NCBI RefSeq assembly: GCF_016863435.1
Contig: NZ_BOOW01000007.1
Location: 270,609 to 334,608, forward strand
Source of the DNA: Sinosporangium siamense
GTDB taxonomy: Bacteria > Actinomycetota > Actinomycetes > Streptosporangiales > Streptosporangiaceae
Direction: 5' to 3'
DNA length: 64,000 bases
Positions 43,497 through 51,856 of the stretch are shown here, in pieces. Under the pieces are notes generated by a model that did no database searches, was not told where the DNA came from, and was given only the letters and a program-made list of their open reading frames with translations. The position numbers and the translations under genes were made by a program. Each line of letters opens with the position of its first letter. Positions within the stretch are counted from its first letter, which is position 1.

Positions 43497-44873
43497 TTAG
43501 AGGCGGCCTGAGGCCTTGAGGGCGAGATAGGTGTCGGCGAGTGCCGGGGCGATGTCGTCCGGGAGGGCGTCGACGACCTCCACGCCCTGGCGGCGGAGGC
43601 GCGCGGTGAGTTTGTGGCGTTCGCCCAGAGTGTGCTCGGCGGCTGCGGCGTCGTAGACGAGTTCGGGGCTGCCGCGCCCGGCGGCCATGGCGGCGACCCG
43701 GGGGTCGGCGACGGCGGCCAGGAGGACGAGGTGCCGCGACGAGAGCCGGGGGAGGAGTGGCAGCAGTCCTTCGTCGAGCGCCGCCGGATTGAGGTCGGTG
43801 AGCAGCACGACGAGGCAGCGCCGTCTGGCCTTGGCGAGGATCTCGGCGACCATCCCCGCCGAGTCGGACTCGACGAGCTCGGCCTCCACCGGCGCCATGG
43901 CGTTGACCATGGTGGACAGCAGTTCGGTACGGCTCGCGCCCGGCACCCACGCCCGCACCGCGCGGTCGTAGGCGAGGAAGTCGACCCGGTCCCCGGCGCG
44001 GGCGGCCAGGGCGGCGAGCAGGAGTGCGGCGTCCATCGACCAGTCGAGCCGCGGCCATCCGGCTTCGGGCAACGCGACATCAGCAGGATCGGCGTACTGG
44101 GAACGGGGGGCGACCGCCCCGGCCAGGGGCACGGGGGCCTCGCCGACACGCCCGGCGGAGGTGCGGCCGGTGTCGAGCACGATGAGCACCCGCCGGTCGC
44201 GCTCGGGCCGCCAGGTGCGCACGACGACGTCGCCCCGGCGCGCCGTGGCCCGCCAGTCGATCGAGCGCACATCGTCACCCGCGACGTATTCCCGCAGCGA
44301 GTCGAACTCGGTGCCCTGCCCCCGCACCAGAGCGGGATGCCTGCCGTCGAGTTCGCGCAGTTGGGCGAGGCGGGCGGGCAGGTGCTTGCGGCTGAGGAAC
44401 GGCGGAAGCACCCGCACGGTCCACGGCACACGATGCGAGCCCTGCCGCGCGGCCAGCCCGAGCGGGCCGAAGGCGCGCACGGTGACGGTCACCGCCCGGC
44501 TGTCCCCCCGCCGCCGCGGCCGCAGGGCGGTGACCAGGCGGCGGCGTTCGCCGGCGGGCACGTCGAGCCGGTGCCGCCGGGGCGTGTTGTCCGCCGACGG
44601 CGGCCACGCGTCGCGCAGCAGCCCGCGGACACGCCGGCCACCCGGGTTCTCCACGATCAGCTCGACCTCGGCCTGCTGCCCGAGCCGCACCAGTGTGTCG
44701 CCCGCCCGCTGGAACCGCAGCCCCCGCACACTGCCCGCGAGGGCCAGGTCGGCCGCGACGAGCGCCGCGACGACCAGGCCGACGCCGAGTACGGCGAGGC
44801 CGGGGCGCGGCGCGATGAGCACGACCACGACCCCGAGCAGCGCGAGCAGCCCGGCCCGCCCCGTCAACGCCAC
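43497..44873 (-). CDS. DUF58 domain protein (VWA-like)
   Basis: The 458-residue protein has two N-terminal membrane helices (AGLLALLGVVVVLIAP, LAVLGVGLVVAALVAADLAL), then a beta domain. The DUF58 signature is EFDSLREYVAGDDVRSIDWRATAR, followed by a von Willebrand-like region RRVLIVLDTGR. DUF58 and MoxR are routinely partners. I chose the GTG at 44873: GGAGG is six bases upstream and the hydrophobic start follows. The longer in-frame start at 45050 lies in the MoxR gene. It is the last gene of the five-gene operon. Confidence 0.88.
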   Translation of the reverse strand: MALTGRAGLLALLGVVVVLIAPRPGLAVLGVGLVVAALVAADLALAGSVRGLRFQRAGDTLVRLGQQAEVELIVENPGGRRVRGLLRDAWPPSADNTPRRHRLDVPAGERRRLVTALRPRRRGDSRAVTVTVRAFGPLGLAARQGSHRVPWTVRVLPPFLSRKHLPARLAQLRELDGRHPALVRGQGTEFDSLREYVAGDDVRSIDWRATARRGDVVVRTWRPERDRRVLIVLDTGRTSAGRVGEAPVPLAGAVAPRSQYADPADVALPEAGWPRLDWSMDAALLLAALAARAGDRVDFLAYDRAVRAWVPGASRTELLSTMVNAMAPVEAELVESDSAGMVAEILAKARRRCLVVLLTDLNPAALDEGLLPLLPRLSSRHLVLLAAVADPRVAAMAAGRGSPELVYDAAAAEHTLGERHKLTARLRRQGVEVVDALPDDIAPALADTYLALKASGRL

Positions 44874-44901
44874 GATGCGCCTCCAGCCGGCCGCGTCGAA
44901 T

Positions 44902-45879
44902 TCACCGGGGCACCGGGACGGTGGCGAGGATGCCGTCGAGCAGGCCGTCGGCTGTGGCGCCTTCGAGCTCGGCCTCGGGGCGGAGCTGCACACGGTGGCG
45001 CAGCGTCGGTTTGGCGAGGGACTTGACGTCGTCGGGGGTGAGGTAGGCACGGCCGGACAACCAGGCCCAGGCCCGGGAGGCGGCGAGCAGAGCGGTGGCC
45101 CCGCGGGGGGAGACGCCGAGGCTCAGCGACGGCGACTGCCGGGTGGCGCGGGCGATGTCCACGATGTAGCCGAGCACTTCGGGCGACACGTGCACACGGG
45201 CGGCGGCGGCCCGGCCCTCTGCGAGGTCCTCGGCGGTGGCCACGGGCTTGATGTGGGACAAATCGCGCGGGTCGAAACCGAGGGCGTGGCGCTCCAGCAC
45301 CATGATCTCGTGCTCGCGCGGCGGCAGCGGCACGGTCAGCTTGAGGAGGAACCGGTCGAGTTGCGCCTCGGGGAGCTGGTAGGTGCCCTCGTACTCGACG
45401 GGGTTCTGCGTCGCCGCCACCACGAACGGGTCGGGCAGCGCTCTTGCCGCCCCCTCCACGCTGACCTGGCGCTCCTCCATCGCCTCCAGGAGGGCGGCCT
45501 GCGTCTTGGGGGGCGTTCGGTTGATCTCGTCGGCGAGCAGCAGGTTGGTGAAGACCGGCCCCTTGTGGAACTCGAACTCCGCCGTCTTGGCGTCGTAGAC
45601 CAGCGAACCCGTGACGTCGCCGGGCATCAGGTCGGGGGTGAACTGGACGCGCTTGAAGTCGAGGGACAACGCCGACGAAAGTGTGCGCACGAGTAGCGTC
45701 TTGGCCACGCCGGGCACGCCTTCGAGCAGCACGTGGCCCCGGCAGAGCAGTGCGATCACCAGGCCGGTGACGACGGCGTCCTGGCCGACGACCGCCTTGG
45801 CCACCTCCGCGCGGAGCGCGCCGAGCGCGTCTCTCGCCGCGTCCCCCACGCGCGTGTCCACCGGGTCGGGTGTGCTCAC
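44902..45879 (-). CDS. MoxR-type AAA+ ATPase
   Basis: The 325-residue protein has Walker A GVPGVAKTLL, Walker B FTNLLLADEINRTPPKTQ, the VEYEGTYQLPEAQLDRF sensor region and the C-terminal lid. MoxR ATPases act as chaperone-like activators of VWA-domain partners such as the DUF58 protein. The GTG at 45879 overlaps the DUF4350 stop by four bases; the DUF58 gene follows after 28 bp. Confidence 0.95.
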   Translation of the reverse strand: MSTPDPVDTRVGDAARDALGALRAEVAKAVVGQDAVVTGLVIALLCRGHVLLEGVPGVAKTLLVRTLSSALSLDFKRVQFTPDLMPGDVTGSLVYDAKTAEFEFHKGPVFTNLLLADEINRTPPKTQAALLEAMEERQVSVEGAARALPDPFVVAATQNPVEYEGTYQLPEAQLDRFLLKLTVPLPPREHEIMVLERHALGFDPRDLSHIKPVATAEDLAEGRAAAARVHVSPEVLGYIVDIARATRQSPSLSLGVSPRGATALLAASRAWAWLSGRAYLTPDDVKSLAKPTLRHRVQLRPEAELEGATADGLLDGILATVPVPR

Positions 45880-47054
45880 GAGTCCTTAACCTGCCTTTCC
45901 AGACGGTCCAAGTGTTCGGCCAGGGCACTCAGCCCGGCGTCGTCGGCGGGTGCCGCGCCGTACAGCACGGCCCCCACCTCCAGCGTGTCGCGCCCGGTGC
46001 GCGCCGAGACGGCCGGCACGACGGCTTCGCTTCCGGTTCCCGGAGAAAGGCCCAGGCGGGGGACCAGCCGGTTCAGCGTGCCCGCGCGCAGCGCCTCGGC
46101 GGCGCGGGCCCTGGCGCGGCGGGCCCGGTAGAGGCGGCCGCGGCCTTCGACGGTCTCGGCGGCGCGCACGACCACGGGCAGTCTCTCGGCGACGACGGGA
46201 CCGAGCCTGCGCCCCCGCCAGAACGCCACCAGCAGCACGACCACGATCAGCTGCAGCACCCCCCATTTCACCCCGGAGGGGATCATGTCCTGGATGCTCC
46301 TGCCGTCGGGGCCCGCCAGGGTGCGCGGCGTCTTCGGGGCGACGATCCAGATGAGGGTGGGTTTGGCGCCGGCGAGGTTCATCGCGAGGGCCGCGTTGCC
46401 GTCCTCGGCGAGGTGCCGGTTGGTCATGAACTCGCCGCTGCCGACCGCGGTGACCGTACGCCCCCCGGCCGTCACGCTGATCAACGTCGGCTTGCCGTCC
46501 GACGGGTAGCAGCGGGTGGCGCCGGAAGGACCGGTGAAGGCCGATCCGCCCATGTGAGCGCTGCCCGCCCGGGTCGCCGCCCGCAAGGCGCACTCGGGGT
46601 CGCGTGAGCGGGTGAAGTGGCTTGCGGTCCCCTCCGGGACGATCCCGGGCGCGAGCCGTTGGACGTACGGCACGGGCCCGACGATCAGCCGGTCGCCGGG
46701 AAGCCCGGCCAGGGTGTCGACGTCGTCGGCGAAGAGGGAGGACGCCGAGGTGACCAGCAGTTGCGAGTCGGCCCCGGCGTACTGCGCGGCCTGCCGGACG
46801 TCGTCCACGCGGTGGACGGTGACCCCCTTGTTCACGAGGAGCCGGGCGAGCGCGTGGGAGCCGGACAACGAGGTGTCGGCCGGGTCCAGATGGCGGCCCT
46901 GCGTGCTGCCGCCCGAGAGCAGCACGCTGGTCACGGCACCGGCGACGATCAGCCCCACGATGAGCAGGACGCCGCGCCCCGACCGCCACAGTCCGCGGGC
47001 GGTGGGGGAGACCGAGGTCGAGCCGGCGCCGGGCGGCGCGCTGGTCGTGGTCAC
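45876..47054 (-). CDS. DUF4350 domain membrane protein
   Basis: The 392-residue protein has a helix near residue 30 (GVLLIVGLIVAGAVTSVLL), an extracellular or cytosolic region with SGSHALARLLVNKGVTVHRV, the DUF4350 core, and another helix near 270 (WGVLQLIVVVLLVAFW), then a basic cytosolic tail. DUF4350 is a known partner of MoxR/DUF58 operons. The GTG at 47054 overlaps the DUF4129 stop by four bases. Confidence 0.88.
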   Translation of the reverse strand: MTTTSAPPGAGSTSVSPTARGLWRSGRGVLLIVGLIVAGAVTSVLLSGGSTQGRHLDPADTSLSGSHALARLLVNKGVTVHRVDDVRQAAQYAGADSQLLVTSASSLFADDVDTLAGLPGDRLIVGPVPYVQRLAPGIVPEGTASHFTRSRDPECALRAATRAGSAHMGGSAFTGPSGATRCYPSDGKPTLISVTAGGRTVTAVGSGEFMTNRHLAEDGNAALAMNLAGAKPTLIWIVAPKTPRTLAGPDGRSIQDMIPSGVKWGVLQLIVVVLLVAFWRGRRLGPVVAERLPVVVRAAETVEGRGRLYRARRARARAAEALRAGTLNRLVPRLGLSPGTGSEAVVPAVSARTGRDTLEVGAVLYGAAPADDAGLSALAEHLDRLERQVKDS

Positions 47055-47692
47055 CGGGGACCTCCGGCGGCGGGGCCGGCCCCGGCGAGGGCGGGCTTGG
47101 CCTGCCGGACGCGGTCGTCGAGGTCGGCCAGGCGGCCGTAGGCCGCGCTTGTGCCGGGGATCTCGCCGTAGGTGACCTCGTTGAAGAGGCGGGCGGCGTC
47201 TGCGAGGTCCGCCGCGAGCGGCGGGAGGGCACGACCCCCGTCGGCGGCGAGTTCGCCCGCCGTGCGCCCCGGCGTCGGATCGATGATCGCCCGCTCCTCG
47301 AGGTCGCGGGCGACGGCGCGTAGCCGCTCCTGGATCGCCTCGCTCCAGCGGCTCTCGGCGGCGTGGAGCTCGGCGGCGGCGCGATGGTCGGCGGCCGAGC
47401 GGGCGGGTGCGCCGAAAAGCTCGTAGGACGCCGGGGCGGGCCCGCCGGGGCTGGCGCGCCGGGCCCACCAGACGAGCAGCCCGACGAGCGCGGAGAGGAT
47501 GACCACGAGGATCACCGCGGCGACGATGCCGCCGGTGACCCCGCCCATGGCCGACCCGAGGAGTTCGTCCAGGAACTGCTGCAAGTAGCGCATCACCCGC
47601 GAGGGCAGCGACTCCGCCTGGTATTGCGGCTTGAGCAGCTCCTGCACGGCCTCGCGCCGGGCTTCGCCCCGCTCGACGTCGACAGGGGTCAC
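47051..47692 (-). CDS. DUF4129 domain membrane protein
   Basis: The 213-residue protein has one membrane helix (GIVAAVILVVILSALVGLLVWW, about residues 56-78). An Asp/Ala-rich helical domain follows, with WSEAIQERLRAVARDLEERAII and EVTYGEIPGTSAAYGRL, the DUF4129 pattern; such domains are often compared with transglutaminase-linked proteins. Its overlap with both neighbours (four bases each side) makes it part of one translational unit. The function is unknown. Confidence 0.87.
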   Translation of the reverse strand: MTPVDVERGEARREAVQELLKPQYQAESLPSRVMRYLQQFLDELLGSAMGGVTGGIVAAVILVVILSALVGLLVWWARRASPGGPAPASYELFGAPARSAADHRAAAELHAAESRWSEAIQERLRAVARDLEERAIIDPTPGRTAGELAADGGRALPPLAADLADAARLFNEVTYGEIPGTSAAYGRLADLDDRVRQAKPALAGAGPAAGGPR

Positions 47693-49056
47693 GGCGCTCC
47701 CGGGGGCCTTTGAGCCGCGCTGTTGGACGGGTGCCAGAGGTTGTCGACGGAGGGGTGCACCCAGCCCTGGCGCTGCTGCTCGATGGCGGCGGTCCGCAGG
47801 ACGAGGTCGAAGGCCTCGGCGCGCATGCGGCGGTCGGCGTAGAGCAGACCGGAGACGCCCGCCTGGAACGGATAAACGATCATTGAGGCGACGGTGCCGC
47901 CGATCGCGATGAGGAGGGCGTAGAGGGCCAGGGACCCCGAGGAACCCTCCGGTGCGACGAGGTCGCCGAGCAGCGAGAAGGGAAGCTGGATGATCAGGCC
48001 GAGAATGGTGACCAGCACGGAGGTGAGCACGGTGATGCCGAGGATCGGCCAGAATCCCCCGGTCACCAGGTTCCAGGAACGGCCGATCGCGTCGAAGGCG
48101 GAGCGCCCCTCAAGGACGACGGCGGGCGCCGCGAGGGCGAACCTGGTCTGGAGGAACAGCGTGTAGGGGATGGCGATCAGGAGCCACAGGAACATGAGGC
48201 CGAGGAACGCCGCCGGACCGATTCCCGCGGCCACCACGGCGACGCTGAGCACGAGGAGCAGGGCGATCGGAGGGATGAAGACGGCGAGGCCGGTGACCAA
48301 GGCGAGCAGGAGCAACGACGGCAGGCGCCCCACCGTCAGCTTCCACGCCTCGCCGAGAGTGATGCTCCCGCCGAAGACGGCCCGGCCGAGGATCCGGGTG
48401 AGAACCCCGCCGAGGATCGTCACCGCGAAGAAGTTGATCACCAGGGACAGCCCGGTGCCGATCAGGTAGTCGCTGAGCGTGTCCAGCAGGGCGCCCTGCG
48501 ACACCGAGGCCGGGTCGTTCAGGACGTCGGCGCTAGTGGCCTGGGTGACCGCGATCGGCAGTGTCGCGAGGGCGGCGAGGGCGGCGGAAAAGCCGAGCAC
48601 CACCTTGGGGTTGGAGCGGATGAGCTTGATCGCTCCGTCGTAGATGTCACCGAGGCCGAGGGGGCGCAGGGGGATGATCCCGGGGCGCGGCGCCTCGGGC
48701 GCCTGGCCGTAGCCATAGGGCTGCCGGGCGTACTGCTGCTGTCCGTACGGTTGTTGTCCGTAGGGCTGCTGACCGTAGGACTGCGGGGGATACGGCTGCT
48801 GCTGAGGGGAACCGGGGAGCTGGTAGGGGTTGGGGCTGGTGGGGTACGGCTGAGCCCCGCCTGTGTCGCCCGTGGCCGGTCCGGGGTGTCCGGGGTGGGC
48901 GGGCTGCTGCGGCGGGGTGGGCGGTCCTTGGGGGCTGTTCGACTGAGGTGAGCCGGGTGCGGTCCACGGCGACGGGCCTTGGCCGCCATACGGCGGAGGC
49001 TGCTGCGGTGCCCAGCCGGGAGTTGGCTCGGGAGTGGAACCGTGACCGTCTGACAT
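47689..49056 (-). CDS. Multi-pass membrane protein with Tyr/Gln/Pro-rich N-terminal tail (operon leader)
   Basis: The 455-residue protein has about 125 N-terminal disordered residues with repeated YGQQP units, then about six to seven membrane helices. LGDIYDGAIKLIRSNPKVVLG and FDAIGRSWNLVTGGFW resemble glycerophosphodiester-phosphodiesterase-associated membrane domains. It is the first gene of the operon that continues through DUF4129, DUF4350, MoxR and DUF58. The repeat SYGQQPYGQQPYGQQQY is low complexity. No enzymatic domain is present. Confidence 0.8.
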   Translation of the reverse strand: MSDGHGSTPEPTPGWAPQQPPPYGGQGPSPWTAPGSPQSNSPQGPPTPPQQPAHPGHPGPATGDTGGAQPYPTSPNPYQLPGSPQQQPYPPQSYGQQPYGQQPYGQQQYARQPYGYGQAPEAPRPGIIPLRPLGLGDIYDGAIKLIRSNPKVVLGFSAALAALATLPIAVTQATSADVLNDPASVSQGALLDTLSDYLIGTGLSLVINFFAVTILGGVLTRILGRAVFGGSITLGEAWKLTVGRLPSLLLLALVTGLAVFIPPIALLLVLSVAVVAAGIGPAAFLGLMFLWLLIAIPYTLFLQTRFALAAPAVVLEGRSAFDAIGRSWNLVTGGFWPILGITVLTSVLVTILGLIIQLPFSLLGDLVAPEGSSGSLALYALLIAIGGTVASMIVYPFQAGVSGLLYADRRMRAEAFDLVLRTAAIEQQRQGWVHPSVDNLWHPSNSAAQRPPGAP

Positions 49057-49397
49057 ATCCCAATCCTGGCATGGTGAGGTGACTCTTTGCTGCGATCATG
49101 TGGCCGACTTGAGCGTCTCTGTGTGCAGATCGGCGTAAGGGATGGCCACGAGTGTGCTGTTTACCGCAAACTGAGGGGTGTCCGCTATCGCCCGTTGTCC
49201 AGGCTGGGCCCCGGGAGCCGGCGACAACCATCTTTGGGGGCTGAACTTCGCACGTTCCAATAAATGCGCCTAAAATTTGGCGTTTGGTGGACCGGCCAAT
49301 GTGTCGAGTATCACCTGGTCGCTGGACACAGGTAGCCTTCAGCAACCGTGCTGTTCACCCGAGAATCTCCCACAACGCGAAGAACGAATGAGGGGCC
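49057..49397. promoter_or_regulatory. Divergent promoter region between the MoxR operon and mtrA
   Basis: This 341-bp gap has no gene. An inverted repeat CGCC-N8-GGCG (49267-49282, AT-rich centre) lies about 116 bp upstream of the mtrA start, a possible operator. The mtrA ribosome site GAGGGG immediately precedes the ATG. Confidence 0.45.
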
Positions 49398-50075
49398 ATG
49401 AAAGGACGCGTGCTGGTCGTCGACGACGACGCCGCTCTCGCCGAGATGCTCGGCATCGTGTTGCGGGGAGAGGGCTTCGAACCTTCCTTCGTCTCAGACG
49501 GCGACAAGGCGCTCGACGCGTTCCGCGACACCCGGCCTGACCTGGTGTTGCTTGACCTGATGCTCCCCGGCGCCGACGGCATCGACGTGTGCCGGCGCAT
49601 CCGGGCCGAGTCGGGTGTGCCGATCGTCATGCTCACCGCCAAGAGCGACACGATAGACATCGTGCTCGGACTTGAGTCCGGGGCCGACGACTACATCGTC
49701 AAGCCGTTCAAGCCCAAGGAGCTCGTGGCGCGTGTGCGTGCGAGGCTTCGCCGTACCGACGAGCCGACGCCCGAGATCTTGCAGATCGGCGACATCACGA
49801 TCGATGTGGCAGGGCACTCGGTGAAGCGCGGCGAGGAGACGATCAACCTCACCCCGCTCGAGTTCGACCTTCTGGTCGCCCTCGCCCGCAAACCCCGTCA
49901 GGTGTTCACCCGGGAGGTGCTCCTGGAGCAGGTCTGGGGCTATCGCCACGCCGCCGACACCAGGCTGGTGAACGTGCACGTGCAGCGCCTCCGGGCGAAG
50001 ATCGAGAAAGACCCCGAGCACCCCGAGATCGTGGTGACCGTCCGGGGTGTGGGCTACAAGGCCGGCCCGGCCTGA
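49398..50075 (+). CDS. mtrA: Response regulator MtrA (OmpR/PhoB type)
   Basis: The 225-residue protein has an N-terminal receiver with acidic DDD at 9-11, the phosphoacceptor Asp53 in LVLLDLMLPGADG and the DDYIVKPF lysine region. The winged-helix C-terminal domain has the LTPLEFDLLVALARKPRQV and HVQRLRAKIE pattern. With MtrB it controls cell-wall, replication and development genes; it is essential in mycobacteria. It starts the mtrA-mtrB-lpqB operon, with a 23-bp gap to mtrB. Confidence 0.97.
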   Translation: MKGRVLVVDDDAALAEMLGIVLRGEGFEPSFVSDGDKALDAFRDTRPDLVLLDLMLPGADGIDVCRRIRAESGVPIVMLTAKSDTIDIVLGLESGADDYIVKPFKPKELVARVRARLRRTDEPTPEILQIGDITIDVAGHSVKRGEETINLTPLEFDLLVALARKPRQVFTREVLLEQVWGYRHAADTRLVNVHVQRLRAKIEKDPEHPEIVVTVRGVGYKAGPA

Positions 50076-50098
50076 GCGCCTGAGAGCACCCTGCCGCC

Positions 50099-51856
50099 AT
50101 GGGTCAGGCCTCCGGGGCGCGGAAACGTCCGCCACGCCGGACATTTCGTCAAATCGTTCGTGGTGTCCGTCGGCGGATGCGGCGTGCCGGAGGCCGGGTA
50201 CGCCGTGTCTGGCGGCGTTCCCTGCAGTTGCAGGTGGTCGCGAGCACCCTGGTGATCTCGGTGACCGTGGTCGTCGTGCTCGGGATGTTCCTGATGCAGC
50301 ACATGATGACCTCGGTCGTCGAGGGGCGATCGGCCGCCGCCGTCGCCGAGACCACTGCGAACAGGGTGCTCGTCGGCGGATATCTCAACCAGTCGATCGA
50401 CGAGCCGCCCAAGCAGCCCGCGGGTGGCGCCGACCGCGCCAAGAGCCCCAGCGACGCACCGATCGACCGCGCGATCCAGGCTCTGGCCGACCGGGCGGGG
50501 CACCCCAATCGCTATTCGGCGATCATCCGCAATTTAGATCAGCCAGGTGAGTATCGGGCGACGTTCAACATCGACCCGCGCAGCATTCCCAACGCTCTGC
50601 GGGAAAGCGTCCAGAAGTCCGACCTCAACGTCACCCATCGACACAATGTGCGGATCTTCTTCAAAGGCTCCCAAACCCCTGTGCCGGGCTGGGCCATCGG
50701 TGTCCGCGTGCAAGGCCAGAACGCCCTCACCTCCTACGAGCTCTACCATCTGTTCCCGCTGACCGAGGAAGAGCAGATGCTTTCCTCGGTGCGGCAGATG
50801 CTCGTGGTGGTGGGCGTCGGGCTCGTCCTGCTGCTCGCCGCCATCGCCTCGGTGGTGACCCGCCAGGTCGTGACCCCGGTACGGCTGGCCCGCCAGGCCG
50901 CGGAACGGCTCGCGGCCGGTCGCCTCGACGAGCGGCTGAAGGTCAGAGGCGAGGACGACCTCGCCCGCCTGGCCACGCAGTTCAACGAGATGGCGGCCAA
51001 ACTGGCGCTGAAGATCCACCAGCTTGAGGAGCTGTCCCAGGTCCAGCGGCAGTTCGTCTCGGACGTGTCCCACGAGCTGCGCACCCCGCTGACCACCGTG
51101 CGCATGGCAGCCGACCTCCTCTACGACAACCGCGAGGACTTCGACCCGGTCATCGCCAGGGCCGCAGAACTGATGCAGAACCAGCTCGAACGGTTCGAGT
51201 CGATGCTCACCGACCTGCTGGAGATCAGCAGATACGACGCGGGGGCGGCCACACTCGACGTCGACCCGGTCGACGTCCGCGACGTCGTCCTGCGCGCCGT
51301 CGCCGACTCCGAGGCCCTCGCCGAACGCCACTCGACCCGCTTCGACCTGCGCCTGCCCGGCGAGCCGTGCATGGCCGAGATGGACAGCCGCCGGGTCGAA
51401 CGCATCCTGCGCAACCTGCTGTTCAACGCCATCGAGCACGGCGAGGGCAAGGATGTCGTGGTCAGCGTCGGGGCGGACCGGGACGCGGTGGCGGTAGCCG
51501 TACGCGACCACGGAGTGGGACTCAAGCCGGGCGAGGAGGCGATGGTCTTCGACCGCTTCTGGCGGGCCGACCCCTCACGCGCCCGCACCATCGGCGGCAC
51601 CGGGCTCGGCCTCGCGATCTCCCGTGAGGACGCGATACTCCACGGCGGGTGGCTCCAGGCGTGGGGCGCACCCGGAGAAGGGTCGCAGTTCAGGCTCTCA
51701 CTGCCGCGCGTCGCCGGCACCGAGCTGCGGGGGTCGCCGCTGCCGCTCGTGCCGCCGGAGATCGAGATGCGGCGCACCTGGCGCGGGCACATGACGCCCG
51801 TGTTGTCACCGGCGTTGGGGGACGCCGGGCTCAATGGGGGTTTGCATGCTGACTGA
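50099..51856 (+). CDS. mtrB: Sensor histidine kinase MtrB
   Basis: The 585-residue protein has a basic N terminus, a helix at about residues 45-70, an extracytoplasmic domain (residues about 75-225), a second helix at about 230-250, and HAMP. VSHELRTPLTTVRMAADLL is the dimerisation/phosphorylation H-box; catalytic boxes follow (NLLFNAIEHG, DHGVGL, GGTGLGLAISRED). It senses an unknown envelope signal, with MtrA as partner and LpqB as modulator. Its stop overlaps the lpqB start by 11 bases. Confidence 0.97.
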   Translation: MGQASGARKRPPRRTFRQIVRGVRRRMRRAGGRVRRVWRRSLQLQVVASTLVISVTVVVVLGMFLMQHMMTSVVEGRSAAAVAETTANRVLVGGYLNQSIDEPPKQPAGGADRAKSPSDAPIDRAIQALADRAGHPNRYSAIIRNLDQPGEYRATFNIDPRSIPNALRESVQKSDLNVTHRHNVRIFFKGSQTPVPGWAIGVRVQGQNALTSYELYHLFPLTEEEQMLSSVRQMLVVVGVGLVLLLAAIASVVTRQVVTPVRLARQAAERLAAGRLDERLKVRGEDDLARLATQFNEMAAKLALKIHQLEELSQVQRQFVSDVSHELRTPLTTVRMAADLLYDNREDFDPVIARAAELMQNQLERFESMLTDLLEISRYDAGAATLDVDPVDVRDVVLRAVADSEALAERHSTRFDLRLPGEPCMAEMDSRRVERILRNLLFNAIEHGEGKDVVVSVGADRDAVAVAVRDHGVGLKPGEEAMVFDRFWRADPSRARTIGGTGLGLAISREDAILHGGWLQAWGAPGEGSQFRLSLPRVAGTELRGSPLPLVPPEIEMRRTWRGHMTPVLSPALGDAGLNGGLHAD

